The translations under genes and the position numbers were made by a program. Shown one piece after another: positions 57,001 through 63,179 of a DNA stretch of 64,000 nucleotides. The stretch covers positions 29,171,733 through 29,235,732 of the forward strand of contig CM046842.1 in NCBI GenBank assembly GCA_025618425.1, read 5' to 3'. Origin of the DNA: Heliocidaris tuberculata (taxonomy: Eukaryota; Echinodermata; Echinoidea; Camarodonta; Echinometridae). Each line of letters opens with the position of its first letter. Position 1 is the first letter of the stretch. The notes beneath the pieces are model-generated. The model had not been told where the DNA came from, did no database searches, and was given only the letters and a program-made list of their open reading frames with translations.

Positions 57001-58885
57001 CTCCCCACTTACAAAGCCAACTAAGACATCACCCCATGAGCCAACATTGAAGGTTCCATTCTTGCAGAAATCCAAGACAACTGTTCAAGCTGCTGCAGAT
57101 GCATCCAGTGGGGATAAGAAGATGAAGACAGAGACGTTTTCATTCACCATAGATGCGAAGGTTTGGGAGTCTCTCAAGGACAAACCGCAAGAAAGACAGA
57201 GGTTGATTGTTGAGCATGTGGAGAAGATGAAGGTTGCTGGTGGACTTAAGAAGGAACCACCACAGAAGGTTCAGAACTCTAGGCTTTCACCTTGGTTCTC
57301 AAGGAATACCAGCTCAAGTGGGTCAAGTAAATCTGCCAGCACTTCAGGTACCACAGATGGTTTGGTACCTCATTCTGAATCGCCCGAAAAACGATTACCT
57401 GCTGGCATAGATAATGCCAGTCATAGCCAGATGGGAGAATCTAGTCCTGTATTTCAGCAGAAGCAGGAAGACATGCCCATCCTCGATCCAGTTGGTAGTC
57501 AGAAAGTATCCTTGCTTCAGAACACAAACATGCCTGCCTTGGCTCCTGTATTGTCTCAAAAGATTGTTCAGTCTAACATCATTGGTCATCCAGGCAGTAT
57601 CTCGGTGCAACAAGCATTGACTCAAACACAAGGAATTCAACAGCCAAGATCAGGGAATCTATCTACTGCAATAGCATCCTCAGGAAATAGTGTAAGTACT
57701 TCAGTGCCCAGGGAACAACTGTTCATCCTGTTACCAAATGGGCAGCTGACTCGTAGTGACGGTACCCTGGTGGAAACCAAACATGTTGGTGTTACTAACA
57801 AGGCTCCTTTTTCCCCTCCACAGCGGCAGGTTGTTATCCCTCGAGCGTCACAAGCAGGCGAGCTATTAGGCACCAACCAATTCATGTATGTCCCCTACCA
57901 GAATGTAGGGAACCTCTTAACTGTTGCAACACCTGGTGCCAAAGGTAATGTCATCAGTAGAAATGTGCAAGCACCAGGAACTGCCTTGTCTTTGAATGCA
58001 GGGGCAGTCCATCCCACCGCTGCCACTGTTAGCACCCAAAGTGCCATACAGCAGATGCAGCAGGCAACGCATCATCAAGGCCAACTCAACAACCAAAAAG
58101 TGGTAAATTCACCACCCTCTACCCCTTGCACATTGTACATACTTCCCCCATCTAATCGAAACCCAGCTGCATGCAATTCATCCCACCATCCTTCCAAACT
58201 GATCTCAAGTCAAGGAAAAGCACCTGCCACTCTAATCAGTGCTCCCACCATGCCATTTTGTACTAATGCCAAGCAGGGCCAGGGTTTGAGTAGGGGGCAG
58301 TCTGGTGTACAGGGAGTGTTATTATCAGGGGGACTTGGGCAGATACCTCGTCTGATAAGGTTCAAATGCCCCAGTGTACCTTGTAAGACCACTGATTCTC
58401 CTGCTAGCGTGGGAGTGCATGCCAAGAATAATTCTAAAGAGGGCTTGCCAGAGGGTTTTGTCTTCAAGCAAGGCAGTGATAAGGGTATTGTTAAGCTGCC
58501 AGTTCACACACAGAAGCAACCATATTTGGTATTGGGCACAGTGTATAAGCAGGACAAGGGGGAGGTTGCAGTTCAGAAACCTGTGAGCATAGCTGAGAAA
58601 CCTGTAGACATAGCTAAGAAACCTCTTCTCATAGCTAAGAAACCACCATTAGATGAGGCAAAATTGAATGAGCTGTTGGAAATGTCTCAAACACACCAAG
58701 TAGGGAATCATCCAAGTCAAAGTTGTTCTGAAGGTGCAGTGCCAAGTGATTCCTCTGATGAGGGTGTCTTCAGGCTACTCAACAAGTACTTTGATGAAAT
58801 CCTGGAGCACAACCTTGGCCCACTTTATGAGCCTCTTTCAAGTCAGGGTACTCCAGACGCAAGGTCGTCAGGCACGTCTAATTAA
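41213..58885 (+). CDS. BRD10: BRD10 (KIAA2026), bromodomain-containing protein, main reading frame
   Basis: Fourteen coding exons join in phase: 41213-41327, 41792-41874, 43075-43276, 43915-44083, 44767-44849, 47142-47362, 48362-48522, 49830-49938, 51448-51585, 52038-52214, 52753-53121, 53729-55171, 55359-55532 and 56306-58885. The total is 6024 nt, 2007 aa to TAA; human KIAA2026 is about 2100 aa. The ATG is inside an exon whose acceptor TTTTCAG ends at 41162. The start MDSDSVTMETDDDD leads into an acidic run. In order the protein has a bromodomain (about 85-190), a charged helix (219-291), a DDT/WHIM-like region (292-486), three AT-hooks (519-593), a long acidic region and a Gln/Ser/Thr-rich C-terminus. 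This suggests a nuclear reader of acetylated chromatin; function is inferred from domains. The exon at 63180 may extend or replace the C-terminus. Confidence 0.9.
42030..42176. mobile_element. CCAAT-core hairpin MITE in BRD10 intron 2
   Basis: GGCCCCGTTTCATAAAACGTG and AAGTTTCATGAAAAGGGGCTC are inverted ends. The centre has CTCTCAGCCAATCAGATGCA and TATTTCAGTAGTTTATAAC. Confidence 0.8.
42830..43020 (+). pseudogene. Two decayed tandem copies of the start of BRD10 exon 3
   Basis: The acceptor plus the first 60-70 nt of exon 3 occur three times at 122-123-bp spacing, starting at 42830, 42952 and 43075. Each has its own TTTTGACAG acceptor and upstream CACTTCTTTACTT pyrimidine stretch. Copy 1 has a 5-nt net deletion and loses frame. 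Copy 2 reads TKGNDPTALAVLRRLSPKLQ, then QG and a TGA at 43018-43020. Only the third copy continues into the bromodomain. Use of either upstream acceptor would truncate the protein before the bromodomain. Confidence 0.88.
43075..44083 (+). CDS. BRD10: BRD10 exons 3-4: bromodomain
   Basis: Exon 3 (43075-43276) reads ALAVLRKLSPELQQGYRI, then SFAWPFVDKVDP, LPDYYDRIKTPMWLSK. Exon 4 (43915-44083) continues IEEKFESMEYTSITEFVADV, then RQIFENCYRYNG and MECHFEQKL. WPF, PDYY, the IKTPM block and the acetyl-lysine-contacting Asn in YRYNG (residue 164) are all present, so a working acetyl-lysine pocket is likely. The intron between falls in the ZA/A-helix connection. Confidence 0.93.
43562..43801. repeat. 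Inverted-end repeat with ACCAAC units in BRD10 intron 3
   Basis: GGGTGAATTCAAGTTCGGTG at the left and CACCAAACTTGAAACCACCC at the right are inverted. Inside, ACACCA hexamers are repeated in tandem near the right end. Confidence 0.5.
44210..44660. repeat. Dispersed repeat, GTCCGTCC family (internally deleted copy)
   Basis: It begins TATGCCTCCGCCCACCGAAG, GGTGGTGCCAGAGGCATTATG and CTGTCCGTCCGTCC. It ends TTTAGGCGAAGGCATATAGG, AGACGCAGTCGCATTCATCT. The same two ends bracket a longer copy at 45545-46445, so this copy lost most of the middle. Confidence 0.6.
44767..44849 (+). CDS. BRD10: BRD10 exon 5
   Basis: Acceptor TTTTTTCAG and donor TTTG|GTAAGT bound 83 nt, in phase with the exons on both sides. 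It encodes HIRDKTHFRSKNSPQTTEQD, then TAMSSTF. It is a basic linker between the bromodomain and the charged helix, with no known domain. Confidence 0.8.
45207..45472. mobile_element. TA-flanked MITE with TTTCGCG words in BRD10 intron 5
   Basis: TA-CTGTATAAGCC at the left and GGCGTATACAG-TA at the right are inverted ends. ATAAATTTTCGCGAA and CCCGCGAAATATAT, plus TTCGCGAGTGG / CCACTCACGCTTCGCG, continue the symmetry. It is related to 13111-13315. Confidence 0.7.
45545..46445. repeat. Dispersed repeat, GTCCGTCC family (long copy with tandem units)
   Basis: After GCTTCCGCCCAGCGAAGGTG and ATCCGTCCGTCC, units of about 130 bp repeat four to five times, each with CTCAAGAACCA, GAACTTAAAACTTG-like words, CACCATA, GATTAGATTTT and AGGTCAAAGGTCA. 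It ends GGAGACGCAGTCGCATTCAT like the copy at 44210. No protein is encoded. Confidence 0.65.
46508..47114. mobile_element. hAT-like MITE with exact 8-bp duplication, 27 bp before BRD10 exon 6
   Basis: Ends CAGGGTCCTCACCAGGGAC and the inverted CAGTGTTGTCACCAGTGA bracket 607 bp. CCAGTATT is repeated exactly at 46500-46507 and 47115-47122. ACTTTTTAGTGGTGG near the left end and AACCACCGTAG inside are shared with the element at 11634. Its right end lies 27 bp before exon 6. Confidence 0.9.
47142..47362 (+). CDS. BRD10: BRD10 exon 6: charged helical segment
   Basis: 221 nt encode RRVSQRILENRTTMTP, then a highly charged stretch, EREGEERRKQRIIERKAELE and RLNKQLLEWEKEELL, ending PLATQLKSMWE. The heptad-like Leu/Ile spacing suggests a coiled coil (residues about 238-275). 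Donor GAG|GTAGGG leaves phase 0. Confidence 0.88.
47441..47944. mobile_element. DNA element with 55-bp inverted ends in BRD10 intron 6
   Basis: TTGTTGGTTTAGTTTTTCAG and AAGGAATAAGAGCC at the left are mirrored by GGGCTCTTATTCCTTG and AACTAAACCAACAA at the right. TTCACCATGAAAAGTATCGC lies just inside the left end (47500) and again just outside the right end (47952), so the boundary may extend. The centre has GCGCCAATCAG, another CCAAT. Confidence 0.65.
48362..52214 (+). CDS. BRD10: BRD10 exons 7-10: DDT/WHIM-like region
   Basis: Exons 48362-48522, 49830-49938, 51448-51585 and 52038-52214 are in phase (residues about 292-486). They read IGQFLKLCCENMYLPEF, FELERALVLPQSSQLLARIF, YEFWQEKLRKKLDIWYAFLK, LYIPERFFEVLG, YERVWLLKGMCDHLF and KASYLYFPHFLSTDLRIYRQ. 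A helical block with an LPxFxxxELERAL start is followed by RVxLLKxxCD and a YxYFPxFxxxDLRIY strand. Together these resemble the DDT and WHIM modules of chromatin-remodelling subunits (BAZ, BPTF, CECR2 type). The domain name is inference; exon calls are strong. Confidence 0.85.
49040..49400. repeat. Tandem repeat of about 140 bp in BRD10 intron 7
   Basis: TGTAATCACAATAACTTT, GAGGTAGAATCACAAC, CCACAGGTACATCTCTTA and GACCAAGGTCAAAAGGTCA recur in two full units and a partial third. Confidence 0.75.
49637..49795. mobile_element. CCAAT-core MITE, TTACCATTAA subfamily (copy 2), 34 bp before BRD10 exon 8
   Basis: GGGCCCCATTGCATAAAACT and AGTTTTATGCAACGGGGCCC are almost perfect inverted ends. TTACCACTAATGGTAA and TTACCGTTAATGGTAA continue inside. 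The centre has CAACAGCCAATCAAAATCA. It is the intact sibling of 32613-32764, and its right end is 34 bp before exon 8. Confidence 0.9.
50009..50414. mobile_element. TTAA MITE, CCCTTTCGAGACA family (copy d), nested in a family-H hairpin element
   Basis: TTAA (50005-50008) precedes CCCTTTCGAGACAATTGACC, and the right end TCCTGTCCTGAAAGGG is followed by CATTAA. Flanking sequences GAGAACCAAAAGGGCATTAA (left) and ACAGAGATAGGGCCCTTCC..CGACAGACAATATG (right, to about 50475) are two halves of a family-H element like 5260-5352. This is a second case of nesting in the window. Confidence 0.75.
51699..51887. mobile_element. Degenerate TA-flanked MITE in BRD10 intron 9
   Basis: TA-CTGTAAAACCAGAAACG and CAATTCTGATTTTACAG are inverted ends. 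Interior TGCAATT and ATTCGCAAAAGTGTCAT words match the 13111 family. Confidence 0.55.
52753..53121 (+). CDS. BRD10: BRD10 exon 11: three AT-hooks
   Basis: 123 codons, phase 0 at both ends, between acceptor AACACAG and donor AAG|GTGAGC. Three AT-hook cores occur: KKRGRPRK (residue 519 on), KKRGRPRK (560 on) and PGRGRPRK (591 on). GRP is the minor-groove-contacting tripeptide. The first two lie in a duplicated SEGPKKRGRPRK unit separated by a (KTPA)n stretch. These predict binding to AT-rich DNA or linker-histone-like behaviour. Confidence 0.93.
53178..53380. mobile_element. MITE, AATAAGCCAGTTCGTAA family, in BRD10 intron 11
   Basis: GGAATAAGCCAGTTCGTAAA and TAATTACATACTGGCTTATTGC are inverted ends. 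Interior ACAAATGACC words repeat. A shorter relative is at 15388-15471. Confidence 0.6.
53729..55171 (+). CDS. BRD10: BRD10 exon 12: acidic, low-complexity region with in-frame duplication
   Basis: 481 codons, phase 0, acceptor GCCTTTAG and donor ACA|GTAAGT. A basic start, TPTRRSSRRAARLERAE, is followed by an Asp/Glu/Ser-rich stretch with no recognised fold. Residues 947-991 and 992-1036 are a 45-residue tandem duplication (135 bp, from 54740) sharing SDVLVEKGESLLEMKAELVP. The exon ends with VPTPPPPQPLPGILPP and the more conserved-looking FELVCDSVESFRMLIEKFAQ. Confidence 0.9.
55359..55532 (+). CDS. BRD10: BRD10 exon 13: helical segment
   Basis: 58 codons, phase 0. It reads QPIKRSGRITELHKTLTKMQ, then EDIEPIEAKLQKVVHKAREV and YNEYEAYKKNP. 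The spacing of Leu, Ile and Val suggests a long amphipathic helix, continued from the end of exon 12 and into EAAAFWYQLHVKK at the start of exon 14. Confidence 0.88.
55964..56111. mobile_element. CCAAT-core hairpin MITE
   Basis: GGGCCTTGTTTCATAAAACTT and AAGGTTTATGAAACAGGGCCC are inverted ends, with TGTTATCAATAACAA / TTGTTATTGATAACAA inside. The core is AGCTACTGAAATCCTTGCAT and CTGATTGGCTGAGAG. A second, partial copy (56106-56239) follows head to tail. Confidence 0.88.
56106..56239. mobile_element. CCAAT-core hairpin MITE, adjacent copy
   Basis: GGGCCCAGTTTCATGAAACTT opens it, and AGTAAAAATCACTTGATGAA then a C-run closes it. The ends come from two different subfamilies (GTTATC type left, GTCAGTGATTTTTAC type right), which suggests recombination. 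It ends about 66 bp before exon 14. Confidence 0.75.
56306..58885 (+). CDS. BRD10: BRD10 exon 14: serine/glutamine/threonine-rich C-terminus to a stop
   Basis: The acceptor TCTGCAG ends at 56305; an ATG at 56273 lies in the intron. The exon encodes EAAAFWYQLHVKKPVQVV, an acidic Ser/Asp run (DDDFSSSESSSELDSDE), then a basic KRRRAQKREDIRDRKKAKRS segment (likely nuclear localisation). Ordered-looking blocks follow: FSFTIDAKVWESLKDKPQER and REQLFILLPNGQLTRSDGTL. It ends FRLLNKYFDEILEHNLGPLY and TAA at 58883. A perfect internal GTAAGT donor at 57692 is in phase 0 with the exon at 63180, so this terminus may be one of two. Confidence 0.85.
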   Translation, partial: EAAAFWYQLHVKKPVQVVESSSVEASSVDDDFSSSESSSELDSDELSDQDSDGDETAEYDDSDGDYTPTERGTGVDLNGLEASTENEGGKMDLYSGVEIAGRTMRSSKRRRAQKREDIRDRKKAKRSKIQIVKGVPLQGRYAKPDEDKETDETKLKKVHEELKENLKAGSTFQMTKHIIPGAAQKNFQPYKKASSRQSTAKKESSPAYHRDTSEKFIRILKRKAGSNEPDTVSPLTKPTKTSPHEPTLKVPFLQKSKTTVQAAADASSGDKKMKTETFSFTIDAKVWESLKDKPQERQRLIVEHVEKMKVAGGLKKEPPQKVQNSRLSPWFSRNTSSSGSSKSASTSGTTDGLVPHSESPEKRLPAGIDNASHSQMGESSPVFQQKQEDMPILDPVGSQKVSLLQNTNMPALAPVLSQKIVQSNIIGHPGSISVQQALTQTQGIQQPRSGNLSTAIASSGNSVSTSVPREQLFILLPNGQLTRSDGTLVETKHVGVTNKAPFSPPQRQVVIPRASQAGELLGTNQFMYVPYQNVGNLLTVATPGAKGNVISRNVQAPGTALSLNAGAVHPTAATVSTQSAIQQMQQATHHQGQLNNQKVVNSPPSTPCTLYILPPSNRNPAACNSSHHPSKLISSQGKAPATLISAPTMPFCTNAKQGQGLSRGQSGVQGVLLSGGLGQIPRLIRFKCPSVPCKTTDSPASVGVHAKNNSKEGLPEGFVFKQGSDKGIVKLPVHTQKQPYLVLGTVYKQDKGEVAVQKPVSIAEKPVDIAKKPLLIAKKPPLDEAKLNELLEMSQTHQVGNHPSQSCSEGAVPSDSSDEGVFRLLNKYFDEILEHNLGPLYEPLSSQGTPDARSSGTSN

Positions 58886-61870
58886 GATTCCTGTCATGAA
58901 TTGCAATAACAGAACTGTTACAACTTATGATTGACTAGATATGGGAAATGAAAAAGGGCAGGCAATGAACTTTCTTTTCAAGGTAGTAATCACAGGTTTC
59001 TGAACAATACTTCCTCTTTTCATGAATATCATACAAACCTCTGTTAGAAAAAGCTGCAACTGGGAACAAGTACACTTAATACATGTACCTTTAGTGAGCC
59101 TATTTCATACAGCTATTGAGGAACAGGATATAAGGAGTCATTATCCATTGGGGAACATGGTTCTAGGATCAGCTGACCAAATTTTATTAATAATGTAAAC
59201 ATAGCAAGGGTTGCATTGTCGTAAGCATTCCTGAGTTGACAGGCTCAATTAGGTTGGACACAGTTTAGACACTTACTTTCTTACAACATACATAGTGAGG
59301 AGCATAGTTTAAAATGAGTTTCAAGATGTATTGGATACAGGCAGACTAATTGGTTCCAAGTCTCTTAGAAATGTTGTAATGAGTTGGGTAACGATAGTCC
59401 AAGATGTAATGGATTTTTATGTTAGACGCTTGTTAGTTATCGTTGTTTGGGATGTTAGAGAATGGCATACAGCAAAATAGGACAGTCATTTAGATGTGTA
59501 TGTAATAAGCAAGCATGGGAGAACTGTAGTTGAGGTCTGACAGGCATATAGTGAGGAACACTTTTCTTGGAGATGGTTTAGTAGTTGAAATAACTACAAG
59601 CCTAGAGAGAGTGAATACACTCGGTAAAGACAGATCAGAGACTGCACTGTAGAAAAGACACGGGTACATGTAGAGTGGTTGGGGCCAATTGTGAGTTGCA
59701 GCTTGTTGTTACAAACTACATGCAGGCACATAATGTTCAGAGTCCGGGATTTCTACAAGGATTATACTTTCAGTCCAAGACAGACAGTATTGCTAGAGTA
59801 AAAACAGAATTGATAGTAGTTGACAAGTTGCATCTTACTGCTCCTAAAAGAACTGTAAAGGAACAGATAAGGCTTAATGTCATCAAGAGGCTATTGTTTC
59901 ATTCATGTTAGGCATATCGTCCTGCACAGATCAGGTAAAGCCAGATTAAAAACAGAGTGAGTATAAGTAGATGAGTTGCTTCTTGATACCCTTGAAACAA
60001 CTGTAAAGGAACAGAGTATTAAACACATCAGGGCTTGATATCTTAAAGGTGCTATCACACCTACAAAAATTAGGCTTCAAATCCTGGACCATTAGGAAAG
60101 CCAGAATAAGGACAGAATGGATACAAGTAGCTTATGATAGTTTGTGATGGTTGGGGGGGGGGGGGGGGGGGGGGGGTAAGTCTATTTAGGGGAAGAGATC
60201 AGGCTCCATATCAGGAGGCAGATATGAATCATGATAAGGCTTTTAGACTAGGACAGAAGATGTACAACCAGAGTAAAGACTGTATGGAAACATGTAGATT
60301 AGTTACTCTGTGGTGCTCTGGAAGGGAAGTCTAAGTACAGAGCTGAACAGACCGGCTTGATGATTAGAGTAGATTTCTGTACCAGGATTAGGCTCTATGT
60401 CCAGGATAGAATTGGTGTATGCACCTGGAGGCTGCTGATAGGGGTCCAGATTGATATCATCCAGAGGCATTCTCTCTACAACAGCCAGGACATTCTGGAA
60501 AGTCAACATAATGGAAGCATGACAAGTGAATCAAGAGGGCAAGATATGTTAAAGGAACATGGTAACTAAAGTGTTGCTCACCAAAAATTGTTTTTAATTC
60601 AAGAGTTCATGTTTTTTAAAGGCAAAGTTTGGCTACTGCACCAGTATTTGGTTGAGGAAGAAATGGAGAGGGTGTTGATCAATCCCCTTCAATGAGTTCA
60701 ATCACATTTGGAAAGACTGTTTCTTGAACCAGTGCAGTACTAGACTTTGCTTATTGAGCATATGTTTATCTTCAGTTTTTGTCTCTTTTACTCAAAATTC
60801 CACAAAAGGTAGTAAGTATATTGTTAGTTTCTAGCAAATTAACAAGTTACGATCAGTTTTAGCTTCCCCCATGTTTTTTGTTTTTTATTAAATTGTTTTT
60901 CATGTTTTTAGTGTAAGAAAGGAGGAAGAAAATGTGCTCATATTTAATCATATTCAGTGTTAACTTTTTGAGAGCAAATCTTAACTCTGGTACTCTTTAT
61001 ATCTGCTGCTGTGTTCGTGCCATATTTTGAGTTGATCGTACCTTCCATGACTGAGATGCCCTAGTCAAAACTTGCTCACCAAAAGCCTGGTATGAATAGG
61101 GTTAACAGATGCCCAAACAAAACAAAGTTATGCTGCACCCTCTTGCAAGCCCATTTCTCTTATAATTAGATTTCTATGTAATTAGATATCTAATATCATC
61201 ATACGTTGGCATGTAGTATTTGTGAATTTTACAATATTTTTATTATTTTACCAGAACTGTTTTAAAAATTCATTTTCAGTTTGGCTTGCATTTATAGAAA
61301 CTGATGAAACTTTATGAAAGACTTGTTTTAGTTTGTTTATTACTTGTCTCTTTTCTGAAAAAATGGGCGAACCTCATTGCAGAGGCCCATGTGAGAAGGG
61401 GGGGGGGGGCAATGAGGGTAGCACATCTACAAGGGTTATAGGGGAGCACTTTCCCCCCTACCCCCTCAATCTGTCACTTCAAGTAATGATACATGTAACG
61501 TGATTGGAATTGTAAATTCATTCAACCCAATTTGAATCATGCCAACCCTGATATATTTTTCGGTTGTTTCTTTACTCCCCTTCCCAAAAGCAATCCGAGT
61601 ACATGTATTCTATCCGACTGTTTCTTATATTTTTGTTCTGCATGATTTGACTAGCTTTGTTCATTGTTCATTCATGACATTTTTATATTATCCTCTGATA
61701 TTTGTGTTACATTTTCTAATTCTGTTGAAGGTTTGTTTTTAATCCATTTTAAATGACTTTTTAACACCAAGTTTAACCATTTATTATTTGCATGTATCTG
61801 CATGTATTATGATAATGATGTTTTTGCCATCTTCTGGAATGAGCCATTGCTCATTCAGTGCCTATGCTCT
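58886..61870 (+). other. BRD10 3' UTR or intron, no other gene seen
   Basis: No coding exon or complete mobile element is seen. It contains loosely repeated AAAGGAACAGA, GACAGACAGTATTG and GATCAGGTAAAG words between 59600 and 60560, a G-run of about 25 at 60152-60177 and another near 61398. If the stop at 58885 is used, this is the 3' UTR; if the 57692 donor is used, it is intron. Confidence 0.4.
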
Positions 61871-62010
61871 GGGCCCTGTTTCATCAAGTGTTTAGTCAGT
61901 GATTTTTACCGACAAACTGTTATAAGCTACTGAAATCCTTGCACCTGATTGGCTGAGAGCAAATTTGTCGGTAAAAATCACTGACAAAACACTGGATGAA
62001 ACGCCTCCCC
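61871..62010. mobile_element. CCAAT-core hairpin MITE
   Basis: GGGCCCTGTTTCATCAAGTG and ACTGGATGAAACGCCTCCCC are inverted ends, with GTCAGTGATTTTTACCGACA / TGTCGGTAAAAATCACTGAC inside. The core is AAGCTACTGAAATCCTTGCA and CTGATTGGCTGAGAGC. It is the closest relative of 9542-9680. Confidence 0.88.
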
Positions 62011-62011
62011 T

Positions 62012-62121
62012 GGGGCCCTGTTTCATAAAACTTGTTATCATTATCGACTGCAACAGATCTGTGACAAATTTGCTCTCAGCCAATCAAATTCAATGATTTC
62101 AGTAGCTTTTGAAACGGGGCT
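62012..62121. mobile_element. CCAAT-core hairpin MITE, adjacent shorter copy
   Basis: GGGGCCCTGTTTCATAAAACTT opens it and TTTTGAAACGGGGCT closes it. The centre has CTCTCAGCCAATCAAATTC and ATTTCAGTAGC in the opposite orientation to its neighbour. Confidence 0.75.
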
Positions 62122-62494
62122 ATAATGTGTGGAGTGAATGAGTGGTGGCCTCTTTCACAAGACTTCCAATGTTCGTTTTTACTGTAACAAAAAATATATT
62201 ATTTTATGTGAATCAATCTTTCATCATGTATTCAGTTTTTTAAATGCTTTATCATTTCTGAAGATGCACAAGGCAATGATCTATTTTTGTCCCCTTAGGA
62301 TCAATATTGTATAAGGCTTCATGGCTACCAATATGGACATATACATGTAAGGAATCTATTCAGAAAGCTTCAAAATATTGGAATCTGTTGACCTAAATCT
62401 GAAAAGTAATTGCTTGTCTGTGCAATCGTTATGCATAAAACAAGAGAACTGTTCAACGTTATCAAAATTGATGTTTGATTATTTAGATCATTAA

Positions 62495-63079
62495 AGGGCA
62501 ATCCAACCTTGGTAATAAGATGATTTGCATGAAAGCAGAAAAATAAGAAAAACAGGATAGTGAAAGTTTGAAAGAAATCGGACAAGGACTAAGAAAGTTA
62601 TGGATGTTTGAAAAATGAGATCACTACATCTATGTGAATCTCAAATTGGCAATTTGGTGAGTCAATTGTGACATTTTTGTGGACAACTCTCCCATTTGTC
62701 GTACACAAAAATATCATTAATTTGCGGTTTTCTTCGAGGCGCTTTTACCCTCGGGGCTGTACTCAAAATATATTGGAGATAGCATATTGTTATAGGTCTT
62801 CATGAACGAAAAGATCCTACTGAGTAATGCATTTTGAAAAAAAGTGACATTTTAGTCATTTTTTGTGTTAGAGCGAATGGGGGAAGTTGTCCACAGCTAC
62901 ATCACAGTGACATTACCTATTCGGCCAATTTGCAATTTCCATAAGCATAGTGATTACAACTTTCAAAAATTCATAACTTTCTTATTGCTTGTCCGATTTC
63001 GTTCAAACTTTCACCAATCTGTTTCTTTGATTTTTCCTCTTTCTTTCAAAGCAACTTGCTATTAAGGTTGGATTTCCCT
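62495..63079. mobile_element. 585-bp TTAA-flanked MITE, AGGGCAATCCAACCTT family
   Basis: TTAA at 62491-62494 and 63080-63083 flank AGGGCAATCCAACCTTGGTA and TTAAGGTTGGATTTCCCT. Symmetry continues: GAAAGTTTGAAAGAAATCGG / CGATTTCGTTCAAACTTTC and CAAATTGGCAATTTGG. It is non-coding and ends 100 bp before the exon at 63180. Confidence 0.85.
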
Positions 63080-63179
63080 TTAATTGCCAGCATTCTGTAC
63101 GTCTATCAAAATGTATTCAGAAACCCTTGATTAAATCATCAGAATAGATTATGTTTCCCTTCATTTTTTTTTTACACAG

